Shown here: positions 15,779 through 24,776 of the stretch, piece by piece
Numbering within the stretch: the stretch's first letter is position 1
How the letters are laid out: the number at the start of each line of letters is the position of its first letter
Source: Fibrobacter sp.
Lineage (GTDB): Bacteria > Fibrobacterota > Fibrobacteria > Fibrobacterales > Fibrobacteraceae
Reading direction: 5' to 3'
Assembly: GCA_031271785.1 (NCBI GenBank)
Contig: JAISUZ010000011.1
Coordinates: forward strand, 1-64,000
DNA: 64,000 nt
The notes under the pieces: model-generated
The model's database searches: none
What the model was told of the DNA's origin: nothing
Seen by the model: only the letters and a program-made list of their open reading frames with translations
Program-made: the position numbers and the translations under genes

Positions 15779-17339
15779 CCGATTTCACCTCGCCTGCCGG
15801 CGCGCGCCCGGATTGTTCGAGGATTTCCAACAAAATTTCCTGGGTTTTCAAAGCGTTCTCCACAAGAATTTCCCCGGCGCGCTCCTGGAACGATTCGAGG
15901 GAAAGCTGAAGCTGCTCCACGAAGTTTTGTTCGTTTTGCTGTTCTTCGGTGTTGCCCGAGAGTTTTTCAAGTACGAGTTCCATCCCCTGACGGAACATTT
16001 CCAGCGTGGCGGAGAACTCGGATTGATTGACGCGCATGAGAGTGGCGGCTTCGGAAATATTGGAAGAGAGTTCGAGCGAGGATTCGTTTTCTTTTTGAAT
16101 CCGCTTTTCCACTTCTTCGATAAGCGTTTTTTGCGCGTCCACGAGCGCTTTGGAAGATTCCGAGAACTTTCCGAAAGATTCATGAACGGTTTCAAAGAAC
16201 TGGTTCATTTTTCCGGCGCTGGATTCCGAGAACGCCGCCGATTGGCGCAGGGCGCTTTCCGTCATTTTCTCGGAAGAGGTTTTCAAGACTTCAAGACCGG
16301 CAAGCTGCCCTTCTTCCGCTTTTTTCCATTGTTCGAGCACTACGTCGATTTGCCGGTTGAATACGTTTGCGAAATTTTCTCCGAACGCGGTGATTGCATT
16401 TTTTAACTCGGCAATGGAACTCGCCTGCATTTCTTTCAAGGACCCGGCCAAAGCGGATTCGGAGGTTTGAAGCCCGGCCGCATATTTTTCAAAGAGTGCC
16501 GCAAGTTCGGAAGACATTTCGGTTTTCAAGCCGGCGACGGATGAAGAGATTCCCGATTTTAATTCCGTTACGGAGTTTGAAATTCCTGTTTTTAATTCGC
16601 CCACAGCGCTTGCAATGCCCGCAGCCGAATTTTGCTGTTGCATGGTTTCCATTTGCGCGGTGAGAGTTTCGACTACGGAAATCAGGCGATCTTCGCCGCT
16701 CACCGCATTTTCGGAAGAAGACGGCAGGAGTTCAAGCAGGGTAAATTCATCGAGTTCCGCCATAAAAGTATCGTAGCGAGAGACTAAAATACTATGCGAG
16801 GCATTCAGCACGAGAGAGGCGAGGAGTCCGCATAAACTCGTTCCGAAAATACCTTTCATGCTCGAAAAAATTTCCTGAACGGTGTTCAAAATATTGCCCG
16901 GATCCGATTGATTTTCAATGATGCCGCCCGCCGTAGAAATAGAAAGCATGAGACCGAAAAAGGTACCGAAAAGCCCGAGTAAAATCACGAGCCCGCCGTT
17001 ACTTTTTCCGATACGAATATTTTCTTTGGCATCCAGAATATCCGTAATCATTTGAGAAGAAAGTTTGATTTTCTTTGCGGTGAGTTTTTGAATCAGCCGC
17101 GCACGCGAGGCGGCAAGACCTTCCCCGTTCGGGTCAAAATGCGAAAACTGCAGCTGTTCGCGATTGACCCATTTCAGCAAGCGATAGGTGCGTACCTCGC
17201 TCCCGATGAATATGAGGAAAATAAGTATGCTGATGACCCAGCCGAAAAGCGGAGAGTCAAAGAATAGCATGCCGGCCACCAAAAGAGCAGCACCGGCGAT
17301 CGCGAGTAATAAAACGGTTTGCAATGAGTTTTTATTCAT
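15771..17339 (-). CDS. MotA/TolQ/ExbB-family channel protein with long coiled-coil tail (ZorA-like)
   Basis: Four membrane segments are visible (about 7-27, 31-48, 114-138, 162-186). The third has GLFGTFFGLMLSISTAGGI and the fourth GIFGTSLCGLLASLVLN, as in MotA/ExbB/ZorA channel subunits. About 330 residues of cytoplasmic tail follow, heptad- and hendecad-rich; residues 247-279 are three 11-residue repeats (GELKTGISNSV and variants). A long intracellular tail is typical of ZorA rather than of MotA or ExbB. With the downstream MotB-like protein it likely forms an ion-powered rotary or force-transmitting machine. A 4-bp gap follows the unknown gene upstream. Confidence 0.85.
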   Translation of the reverse strand: MNKNSLQTVLLLAIAGAALLVAGMLFFDSPLFGWVISILIFLIFIGSEVRTYRLLKWVNREQLQFSHFDPNGEGLAASRARLIQKLTAKKIKLSSQMITDILDAKENIRIGKSNGGLVILLGLFGTFFGLMLSISTAGGIIENQSDPGNILNTVQEIFSSMKGIFGTSLCGLLASLVLNASHSILVSRYDTFMAELDEFTLLELLPSSSENAVSGEDRLISVVETLTAQMETMQQQNSAAGIASAVGELKTGISNSVTELKSGISSSVAGLKTEMSSELAALFEKYAAGLQTSESALAGSLKEMQASSIAELKNAITAFGENFANVFNRQIDVVLEQWKKAEEGQLAGLEVLKTSSEKMTESALRQSAAFSESSAGKMNQFFETVHESFGKFSESSKALVDAQKTLIEEVEKRIQKENESSLELSSNISEAATLMRVNQSEFSATLEMFRQGMELVLEKLSGNTEEQQNEQNFVEQLQLSLESFQERAGEILVENALKTQEILLEILEQSGRAPAGEVKSDA

Positions 17340-17343
17340 ATTC

Positions 17344-18261
17344 TTAGGTTTGATGAGTTGTAAATTTCACGGAAGAGCGGGCAAAGAGATCCAATTGCCC
17401 GCGGGAAAAACCGCGGAGATAAAGCTGCCATTTTTTCTGGTACCATTCGCCGATTAAAAGCGTGATACCGCGGGCGTAATCGCAGAAATCTTCGACAAAA
17501 GCGAGAAAGGCGTTTTCATAAGCTTCGGCAGGGTTCCAAAGTTCTCCCACATGGCGCGCGCAAGCGACCGAAGAGAGATAATGGCGGATTTTCCGGCTGC
17601 TGCGGAACGCGCCGGCAAAACGCTGGAAAGTGACCTGAGAAAGAGAGCCTCTGAGCCGCGCTACATAAGCTTCTTCCTGATCTCTCAAAGAGGCTTCGAG
17701 GCTTGGGAGTAATTTTGAAATCGGCGAGAGCGCAATTTCCTTGTGCCAAATTTTACCGAGTCCGTCTTGAAGGTGAGACGCCCGCGATACCATCATCACA
17801 AGTAACTTTTCCGCGTCCCCGACCATTAAGTGAATCGTCGCGTGATAAAGGCTCCGGATTTCTTTGATGTTTCCTTTGAGGGCGAGATACCATCCCTGTT
17901 CGTCTTGGAGAATCCAGCCGCCCTGTAAAAGATTGCGGTGAATGTCTTCGGTAGAAAAACGCTGCAGCCATTTCAGGCGAAAATCTTCAAAACGCTTTTT
18001 AAATTCTTCGCAAAGCGCGGGGAAATGCGATTCCGCCCCTTTCCACGAAGACGCGCTGTAAGAGACCATTTCCGTTCCCGACATGAGAGATTCCGGGTCG
18101 GCAAGCGTGGCGTCCAGATGCTCGAAAAGTGCAATCGACCAGGGGACTTCCATGGAACCCGCGAGAGACGCCGTGACCGCGCTGCGGTTCAGGCGGTTAC
18201 CGAGGCGGACAAGGCTTGTGCCTGTCATTTTCCGAATGGAACGGCGAAAAACTTCATCCAC
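17344..18261 (-). CDS. soluble protein of the MotAB/ZorAB-like operon, unknown function
   Basis: A protein of about 305 residues with no recognisable domain: predicted mostly helical, many Arg, Trp and aromatic residues, no signal peptide and no convincing membrane segment, so probably cytoplasmic. I choose the GTG at 18261, 11 bp after the upstream gene ends, because GGAG lies eight bases before it; a TTG at 18300 would overlap that gene and lacks a ribosome site. Position directly upstream of the channel gene, with a 4-bp gap, ties it to that complex. No resemblance to ZorC, ZorD or ZorE is visible. Confidence 0.75.
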   Translation of the reverse strand: MDEVFRRSIRKMTGTSLVRLGNRLNRSAVTASLAGSMEVPWSIALFEHLDATLADPESLMSGTEMVSYSASSWKGAESHFPALCEEFKKRFEDFRLKWLQRFSTEDIHRNLLQGGWILQDEQGWYLALKGNIKEIRSLYHATIHLMVGDAEKLLVMMVSRASHLQDGLGKIWHKEIALSPISKLLPSLEASLRDQEEAYVARLRGSLSQVTFQRFAGAFRSSRKIRHYLSSVACARHVGELWNPAEAYENAFLAFVEDFCDYARGITLLIGEWYQKKWQLYLRGFSRGQLDLFARSSVKFTTHQT

Positions 18262-18272
18262 GGCCGGCTCTC

Positions 18273-18977
18273 CTAAAATCCTTCTTCCAAACGCCGCCAA
18301 ACTTTCTGCGGTACTTTTTTGTGTTTTACCGCAAGTTCTTCGGCTTCCGAGCGTTCGTCTTTTTCCAAATTATTCCGGATGAGCGCGCGGTCTCCGCGGA
18401 ATGCCGCTCCTTGCTCTATATAAAGTCCGAATGTATTTTTTTCAATGGCGAGTTCCCGGCCAGAAACCACGCCGGATTCCACCGAGAGCCCAAAGCGATT
18501 GTGAGTAAATGAGCATTTTGATAAATTGAGTTTGGGCGAGTTCTGAACCCAAAGCCCGTAATAATTGCTTTCAAATTTCACATTTTCAAAAGTCCCGGCG
18601 GATTCCGTGACCGTATTGCGGAACGCATTTTTCACAATCAGATTCCGAATGAGAAACGTGCGGGAACCGGTAATAAGGTGAAAACCGTTCCAGCTTTCCG
18701 AAGAATCCGCACTGTGAAACACCACCGGTTTTTCCGCCGTCCCGAGAACGGAGACTTTCCCGCGGAGCAGCAAACGGGCGTAACCGTTCATCTGCACTTC
18801 CACGCCGGGCTCTACGATCAGCGTATCGTTTACCGAGAGAACCGCGCTTCCTTCCAAAAGGTAAGGGCTCTCCGAAGCTTGCAGAACATGCTTTCCTTTT
18901 TTTACGAGAGAAGGGAACGGAGTCATGGCCCACAATGCGGAAAATCCGAGACACCATAACAAAATGAATATCTTCAT
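18273..18977 (-). CDS. secreted right-handed beta-helix protein
   Basis: The 234-residue product has a signal peptide (MKIFILLWCLGFSALWA) and then successive short strands with the spacing of a parallel beta-helix: DTLIVEPGVEVQMNG, FLIRNLIVKNAF, TFENVKFESNYYGLWVQNS, LNLSKCSFTHNRFGLSVES, ELAIEKNTFGLYIEQG. This is the NosD/pectate-lyase-like repeat pattern, but no catalytic residues can be named. The last 40 residues are charged and helical. The start overlaps the lipoprotein stop (ATGA). It is probably periplasmic or on the surface. Confidence 0.75.
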   Translation of the reverse strand: MKIFILLWCLGFSALWAMTPFPSLVKKGKHVLQASESPYLLEGSAVLSVNDTLIVEPGVEVQMNGYARLLLRGKVSVLGTAEKPVVFHSADSSESWNGFHLITGSRTFLIRNLIVKNAFRNTVTESAGTFENVKFESNYYGLWVQNSPKLNLSKCSFTHNRFGLSVESGVVSGRELAIEKNTFGLYIEQGAAFRGDRALIRNNLEKDERSEAEELAVKHKKVPQKVWRRLEEGF

Positions 18978-19819
18978 GAAATGCTCCGCAGGCTGATTTC
19001 CTGAATCACATGCATTTCAAGGCCGCTTTCGGCGATAGCACTGCTATCGGTTTCGGCTTCGATTTTTTCCCGCATCCGGATTCTTCCGTCGATCTTAATG
19101 ACGCCTTCTACCAATACGCCTTCGGAGACATTAAAAACCACGCTTCCGGAACCGAGCACAAAGCCCGCGCTTTCCATTTGGTAAATAGCGGAGCCGGAGG
19201 ATTCCTGACGGTACTTTATATTCATTTTCAAACGCGCGTAAGTGATTCCCCCGCGCACAAATAAATCTTCCACCTGAAACCATTTATAAACAAAGAGGTC
19301 GGGGCTGTTTTTTTCTCCGGCAATTAAATGCTGGCGTTCCCAGGAAGTGCCGACTTTCACCGGAGAAGACGGTAGTACGGGCTGCACTTTCAAAAACAAT
19401 TTGCGAATATCCAAATCGTTCGATTCAAAAACCGGCGCGTATTCTTCCATGGAAAGCGCGGACATTTGCCCGTCGCTCGCCATTTTGAATTGAAAATCCT
19501 GCGAACCGACGTAACGTTCAATGTGGCGGAATTCTTCTACCGAACGCTTATCGGATTGATACTTGGCCGAATCCACCTTAATTAAAAAACGCCCCGAACC
19601 GTCGTCGTAAGCGGAAAGTAAACTGGATGTTAGCTGCAGAAAAAGACGGGAGTCCATGGACTCGGGATTTTTTTCATCCGGGTCTTCAGCGAAGATTTGA
19701 ATTTTTGATTCCAAAACAAAAGTTTGATCCGGGACGTTTTGGGTGTTAAACGCAAGATCCACCTCTTGCTCCCGACAAGCAAAAATACAGAGCGTGATGA
19801 AAAGCAGCCGTTTTCTCAT
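18974..19819 (-). CDS. lipoprotein, first gene of the MotAB/ZorAB-like operon
   Basis: A 281-residue lipoprotein with signal MRKRLLFITLCIFAC (lipidated Cys15). The mature part looks like a beta-rich sandwich with alternating strands (SAIYQMESAGFVLGSGSVVFNVSEG, IKIDGRIRMREKI), reminiscent of the DUF6263 type, an uncertain resemblance. Charge after the cysteine does not settle which membrane it reaches. It overlaps the beta-helix gene by 4 bp and follows tadA after 14 bp, so transcription may also come from the symporter-tadA side. Confidence 0.72.
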   Translation of the reverse strand: MRKRLLFITLCIFACREQEVDLAFNTQNVPDQTFVLESKIQIFAEDPDEKNPESMDSRLFLQLTSSLLSAYDDGSGRFLIKVDSAKYQSDKRSVEEFRHIERYVGSQDFQFKMASDGQMSALSMEEYAPVFESNDLDIRKLFLKVQPVLPSSPVKVGTSWERQHLIAGEKNSPDLFVYKWFQVEDLFVRGGITYARLKMNIKYRQESSGSAIYQMESAGFVLGSGSVVFNVSEGVLVEGVIKIDGRIRMREKIEAETDSSAIAESGLEMHVIQEISLRSIS

Positions 19820-19833
19820 AAGTTAAAAATAGA

Positions 19834-20355
19834 TTATCCTTTTTGAATTTTTACTCCGGAATCCCCTTTTTTCGCCCGCATCTCTTGAAAAAAAGCCTGC
19901 ACCAAACCGAGACATTCGTCGCGGAGGACATTCCCGGTCAAGGAAACTTCCCGGGCAAGCCCGTTTCCGGTAATTACGTCCACCGTGGAGCCGCAGCCGC
20001 CGAAACGCGAATCCGGCGAACCGTAAACAATCCGGGAAATCCGGCTGTTTAAAATAGCTCCCGCGCACATGGGGCAAGGTTCGAGCGTGACATAAAGAGT
20101 GCAGCCGTCAAGCCGCCAGTTTTCGAGCGAAGAGGAGGCCGCCCCGATGGCGAGAATTTCCGCATGAGCGGTGGCGTCTCTTAAGGTTTCCACCTGATTA
20201 TACCCCCGGCCGATCACGCGCTCATTTTGAACGATCACGCACCCAATGGGTACTTCTCCGGCTTCGTAAGCTTTTTCAGCCTGCCGGAGCGCCTGGCGCA
20301 TCCATTTTTCATCGTTCTCAGGGGAAACAATATTTTGATTTTCAATCGCGTTCAT
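19834..20355 (-). CDS. tadA: tRNA-specific adenosine deaminase
   Basis: TadA converts A34 to inosine in tRNA-Arg(ACG). The zinc deaminase motifs are intact: HAE (His64, Glu66 as proton shuttle) and PCPMC (Cys94, Cys97). At 173 residues it is slightly long, with a polar N-terminal extension of about 15 residues. The ATG overlaps the symporter stop (TAATG). Normal housekeeping gene. Confidence 0.93.
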   Translation of the reverse strand: MNAIENQNIVSPENDEKWMRQALRQAEKAYEAGEVPIGCVIVQNERVIGRGYNQVETLRDATAHAEILAIGAASSSLENWRLDGCTLYVTLEPCPMCAGAILNSRISRIVYGSPDSRFGGCGSTVDVITGNGLAREVSLTGNVLRDECLGLVQAFFQEMRAKKGDSGVKIQKG

Positions 20356-21815
20356 TAGGCTTTCCTAAAAATCCGGTGAAGTAAAACCGCCGAGATAAAA
20401 GTGACGGAACAGGAAATCAGCGGGTTCCAAAAGTGGCTGAAAACGCCCATCAGCGGCGTGTGAAAAGCGGGGCACATCGGGATGCCGTTGAGAATCACCG
20501 TCGCCGCCATGCCGAGGAAAACACCGGCGAACACGAAACGCGTTTTAAGATACCCGCCGAAAAAAGCGAGAAGAAAAAGCGCGAGGAGCGGACCGGTGAA
20601 AAGCCCGGTGAAAAATAAAGCGTTATCGAGAAGCGAACGTGTCATGCGGACCGCCATAAAAGCGCACCCCGTACTGAGAACCGCCCAAAGAATCGTCCAG
20701 AGTTTTGCTTTGGAAAGAGACGCGGCATTTTCTTCTCGAATATGAAGAATATCTTTGACGGTCGTGTTTCCGAGAGAATTGATGGCGCTTGAAAGGCTGC
20801 TCATGGCCGCCGCATAAATGGCGGCAACCACTAACCCCGTTACGCCCGGCGGCAAAATATGAAGCAGAAAGTAAGGGAATACTTCATTCACATTGACCGA
20901 TGCCGGAAGCTCCGCCACATGCTTTACTTGAAAGAATACATAAAGCGCCGCGCCGACCCAAAAAAACAGGACCGAGACAAAAACCCCAAGCACCATGCTT
21001 AAAATACTCGAGCGGTTTGCTTCGCTCACATTTTTACAACTCAAATAACGCTGCACAAACTGCTGATCGCAGCCGCGAATCGCAATTTCCATGACCGCAT
21101 ACACAAGCCCCGCCGATAAAAAATTCCGGGGGTAAGCCGGGTCCCAATTCGAGAAATCGAGCCACCTGGTTTTTCCGTGGAGAGAGGCGAGGTGAGCCAT
21201 TTCCGAAAACCCGCCCACCGCATCGGCAATGACGGCAAGCGTAACCGCCCCGCCGCCGAACAATACCAAAAACTGAAGCACATCCGTCCACACGACCGCT
21301 TTGAAGCCGCCGTACCAAGTGTAAGCCGTGGCGATCACAGCGGTAATGAGAATCGCAAAATGAATATCGATACCGAGAATCGGCGCGAGCACAAGCGATG
21401 GGGCATAAAGCAAAATCCCCATGCGAAGCAATAAATGCAAACTGTAAAAAACAGCGGCGAGCCGCCGGACGGGAAGCGAAAACCGGTTTTCAAGAAGCTC
21501 GTAGGCGCTTGTAATACCCGCTTTTTTAAAACGCGGAATGAATACCCACCCAACGACAATAATCGCGATAAACGCGCCGAAATTATTCATCAGGTAAGTC
21601 ATGTCGGTGGCATAGGCGTGAGACGGATTCCCAAGGAAAGTCGTCGCACTCACGGAAGTGGCAATCAGGCTGATGCCGATCGCCACCCACGGCATGGAGC
21701 CGTTCCCGAACATATAACTTTTGAAATTCTTTTTCCCGCGCGAAGCAAAAAGCCCCACCGCAACGGAAAACAAAATGTAAACGACAAGAACCGTCCAATC
21801 AAGTGCGGTAAACAT
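20355..21815 (-). CDS. sodium:solute symporter (SSS family)
   Basis: A 486-residue inner-membrane protein with about 13 membrane segments and the SSS signature around GGFKAVVWTDVLQFLVLFGGG, as well as GNGSMPWVAIGISLIATSVSATTFLG in the first segments, which contribute to the Na+ site. It imports a small solute with sodium; the substrate (sugar, proline, pantothenate or sialic acid type) cannot be read from the sequence. It follows the diguanylate cyclase gene after 4 bp and is coupled to tadA. Confidence 0.85.
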   Translation of the reverse strand: MFTALDWTVLVVYILFSVAVGLFASRGKKNFKSYMFGNGSMPWVAIGISLIATSVSATTFLGNPSHAYATDMTYLMNNFGAFIAIIVVGWVFIPRFKKAGITSAYELLENRFSLPVRRLAAVFYSLHLLLRMGILLYAPSLVLAPILGIDIHFAILITAVIATAYTWYGGFKAVVWTDVLQFLVLFGGGAVTLAVIADAVGGFSEMAHLASLHGKTRWLDFSNWDPAYPRNFLSAGLVYAVMEIAIRGCDQQFVQRYLSCKNVSEANRSSILSMVLGVFVSVLFFWVGAALYVFFQVKHVAELPASVNVNEVFPYFLLHILPPGVTGLVVAAIYAAAMSSLSSAINSLGNTTVKDILHIREENAASLSKAKLWTILWAVLSTGCAFMAVRMTRSLLDNALFFTGLFTGPLLALFLLAFFGGYLKTRFVFAGVFLGMAATVILNGIPMCPAFHTPLMGVFSHFWNPLISCSVTFISAVLLHRIFRKA

Positions 21816-21819
21816 CTAA

Positions 21820-23667
21820 TTAAAACTCCGAAGCGGTCGTTTCTTTCTCGCCGTCATAACCGATGTATTCCACAACACGGTTCCGCCCTTCGGCCTTTGC
21901 TTTGTAAAGCGCCTTGTCGGCAAAGTGAATCGCCTGTTTCATATCGCGGAACTCGGGCTTCACCAAGAAACTCCCGATGCTCACCGTCACGGCAAGAGGT
22001 TCCGCGCGGTGAATATCAAACGGTTTCGCTTCCACCGCGCGGCGAATGCGTTCCGCAGTTTCTTTGAGGCCTTCGGGAGAGACATCCACGAGAGCCACCA
22101 CAAATTCTTCCCCGCCGTAACGCGCCACAATATCAATTTCACCGCGTACTTCCTGACTGATGGTTCGCGCAATGCCTTTAATTACTTCATCGCCTGCGGA
22201 GTGCCCGTAAGTGTCATTGACTTTCTTAAAGTGGTCGATGTCCATCATAAGAATCCCGATACCGATTTTCTGACGGTCGGCGCGAAGTTTTTCGGTACGG
22301 AGGCGTTCGTGCATGGTGCGGTGATTGATAAGCCCCGTGAGTCCGTCTTTAGCGGCGAGATCCCTGCCGGCTTCAAATTGGCGCGCCCGGTCAAACGCGA
22401 AACCCGCCACGCCCGCAATCGCTTTCAACAAATCTTTTTCGTGATTGGAAAACCGGCTCGGCTGATAACTCTCAAGGCAAATGGTAATATCGGCAGATTC
22501 GGCTCCCGGCTCTGTCGCTACAGGCATGGCAAACAAATAACGCAAGTGCGCGTTTTTCTTTTCCTTTTCGTTAATGCGGAGCAAATAATCGTTCGGATTT
22601 CCGGAAAAATTTCTTTCGATCGGGTAATTCCGGATGAGCGAAAGAATCACCACCCCTTTATCGGATAACGTAAATTCGTGATGAAGCATTTCATCGTGAT
22701 CCACGCCGTCGCACCAAACCACGCGCCCTCTCCCTTCCGCCGCATTTTCCACAGCAAGAATCATGAGGCGGTCGTAAGGGATATAACTCTTGACATACTC
22801 GAAAATCTGTTTGTAAATATCCTTCACCGTCATGTTCTGGAAGAAGTTTCTCTGATTATTGTAGAGAATACTGAACTGCTGCTGTTCCATGTAATTTTTT
22901 GCCGAAGCGTAACTCTTAAAGCAAAGCATATAAAGCGTTTTAGATAACGCCGTGAGAGCCGTCACCACCGAATTATCAAACGCATTCGGCGTTAACGAAT
23001 CGACCACCAAAACGCCTTGCTTCGCCTGATTCCGGTTGAACACCGGAACACCGGCGAGAGAACGGATTTGAGGATTGCCGTTGTAATAACAGAGCGCTTT
23101 TCCGCCGTGCAAATCCCCTTCCAAAATGCGGGACACTTCGGCTCGCATCAACGAGTTGATGAGGCTGCTGTTTTCGGATATATGCACATGAGGCGTGACG
23201 GAATCCGGTTCGTCGCTGATAAATTGCCGCAGCACGAGCGTACCGGGAGCCTTGCCTTCAAAGAAAAGAAGAACGGAATGCGCATTCGGGAGAAGCGACT
23301 TGAGAGCCTGCAAACCGAAGCGGAGCGAAGCATCCAGCTCGGATTCCACGGTGGTCCACAGCTGATCGATTTTCATTTTGGAAGTCGGTTCGTTGAACTC
23401 GGCGGCTTCCCGTTCAAAAGTAGTGCGGAGCTGCGGCTTGGTAATCGGGGGAACCGCTTTTCGAAGAATCATGCCCACCGCAGTCGCATCGTTTTTAGCC
23501 GTGCCGCGAGTGCTTTGAGGAGGGACCGGAAAACGCGGGCGGTTCAGCCAGCCGAACACCAGTGCGACTAACGCGAAAGGAATCAGAAAAAACCACATTC
23601 CGCCCTGAAAGCTAAGCCCGAGAAAAAATCCGGCAGATAAAAACAGCACATCGGATATAGGCAACAT
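21820..23667 (-). CDS. membrane-anchored diguanylate cyclase with GAF-like sensor region
   Basis: A 615-residue signalling protein. Two adjacent membrane segments at the N-terminus are followed by two GAF-like regions (about 95-260 and 285-450) and a C-terminal GGDEF domain with MMDIDHFKKVNDTYGHSAGD and the catalytic RYGGEEF, so c-di-GMP synthesis is expected. No RxxD inhibitory site is obvious just before the GGEEF. The ATG at 23667, 11 bp after lptG with GAGG four bases upstream, is preferred over an in-frame start 78 bp earlier inside lptG. Confidence 0.9.
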   Translation of the reverse strand: MLPISDVLFLSAGFFLGLSFQGGMWFFLIPFALVALVFGWLNRPRFPVPPQSTRGTAKNDATAVGMILRKAVPPITKPQLRTTFEREAAEFNEPTSKMKIDQLWTTVESELDASLRFGLQALKSLLPNAHSVLLFFEGKAPGTLVLRQFISDEPDSVTPHVHISENSSLINSLMRAEVSRILEGDLHGGKALCYYNGNPQIRSLAGVPVFNRNQAKQGVLVVDSLTPNAFDNSVVTALTALSKTLYMLCFKSYASAKNYMEQQQFSILYNNQRNFFQNMTVKDIYKQIFEYVKSYIPYDRLMILAVENAAEGRGRVVWCDGVDHDEMLHHEFTLSDKGVVILSLIRNYPIERNFSGNPNDYLLRINEKEKKNAHLRYLFAMPVATEPGAESADITICLESYQPSRFSNHEKDLLKAIAGVAGFAFDRARQFEAGRDLAAKDGLTGLINHRTMHERLRTEKLRADRQKIGIGILMMDIDHFKKVNDTYGHSAGDEVIKGIARTISQEVRGEIDIVARYGGEEFVVALVDVSPEGLKETAERIRRAVEAKPFDIHRAEPLAVTVSIGSFLVKPEFRDMKQAIHFADKALYKAKAEGRNRVVEYIGYDGEKETTASEF

Positions 23668-23678
23668 ACAACCTCGGA

Positions 23679-24776
23679 TTACAGTCGGAACGACCGGTAA
23701 AGCATCACGACCGAAATAAGGGCAAAAATGAAGTGCGCCACCCAAGCGGAGAGGATTGGAGACAGCGCTCCGTTTTCGCCCATTTTCAAGCCGATACGAA
23801 TAGCAATATAATAACTAAACACGAAGAATATGCCGATACCGAACTTCTGGGAAAGCCCTCCGGAACGGCTGAACCGGTGACTGAGCGCGGCCCCGATCAA
23901 AAGCACAAAGAAATTCATCACAGGGCCCGAAAATTTGAAGTAATAAGCGGTTTCGAGCGCTTTGGTATCTTCCCCGGAACGGCGGAGCCCTTCGATTCTT
24001 TCTTTGATCATTTTAGAATCCATTTCATCTCCGGTTTGACGCTCGTTGATAAAATCTTCGGGATAAACCCGAATTGTTTCCGGCAAGAATTTATCATGAA
24101 AAGGTTCGACTTGAATATCTCCGTTATTTTGGAAAACGCGGTAATAACCGTTCTCCATTCGCCAGCGGCCGGTAACGCTGTCTTCATTCAAAACCCAGCG
24201 CATGCGGCGGGCATCGTAACGTTCCTGCAAATTCCCCTCTTTCCCGATCAAAAGAGAAACGTCGCGCCCGAGTTTCAGCGTGCCGGAATAATGCCTGAAA
24301 AACCAACTCGTTTTATCATGCCCGATATAAGCAAAGTGAGAGCGGTCTTTTACCCGCCGGTTCTTTTTTTGCTGAGCGGAAGTTTCCATGATTTCAAAAC
24401 GCTTGAAGTTCGCATCGGGTAATATTTTCTCGCTCAGCACCCAGGAGAGTCCCGTACAAACAAAACCGACGAGAAACACCGGAAGTAAAATACGGAGCGG
24501 ATTGCGGCCCGCGCTCTGCATGGCCGATATTTCAAGATGCCGCGACATATTCCCCACAGAAGCCACCACCGCGATAAAAAGCGCCACCGGAGAAACCAAA
24601 TAGAGAATGTAAGGTAAATAACACAGGTAATAATCGATAGCCTCTTTCGTTTCCCGGGTGAGCCAAACCCGGATATTACCGACAAAGTCGATCACAATAA
24701 AAATGAAAACCGCCCCGAGCAGAAACAGGAAAAACATTTTTAAAAAGTTACGGAGCAGGTATGCCGAAAACTTCAT
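23679..24776 (-). CDS. lptG: LPS export ABC transporter permease LptG
   Basis: YjgP/YjgQ-family permease of about 365 residues: three N-terminal membrane segments, a periplasmic jellyroll and three C-terminal segments. With LptF and the LptB ATPase it extracts LPS from the inner membrane. The start at the ATG at 24776 overlaps the lptF stop (ATGA), as in many genomes; a frame opening at 24806 inside lptF is not supported. The second of two such genes in tandem, so the G assignment is by order and is tentative. Confidence 0.85.
   Translation of the reverse strand: MKFSAYLLRNFLKMFFLFLLGAVFIFIVIDFVGNIRVWLTRETKEAIDYYLCYLPYILYLVSPVALFIAVVASVGNMSRHLEISAMQSAGRNPLRILLPVFLVGFVCTGLSWVLSEKILPDANFKRFEIMETSAQQKKNRRVKDRSHFAYIGHDKTSWFFRHYSGTLKLGRDVSLLIGKEGNLQERYDARRMRWVLNEDSVTGRWRMENGYYRVFQNNGDIQVEPFHDKFLPETIRVYPEDFINERQTGDEMDSKMIKERIEGLRRSGEDTKALETAYYFKFSGPVMNFFVLLIGAALSHRFSRSGGLSQKFGIGIFFVFSYYIAIRIGLKMGENGALSPILSAWVAHFIFALISVVMLYRSFRL

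Noticed and set aside
14484-19819. Calling the operon a known Zorya system
   Set aside because: Only ZorA- and ZorB-like proteins are present; the other genes do not match ZorC, ZorD, ZorE or the type III partners by size or motifs, and two products are exported.
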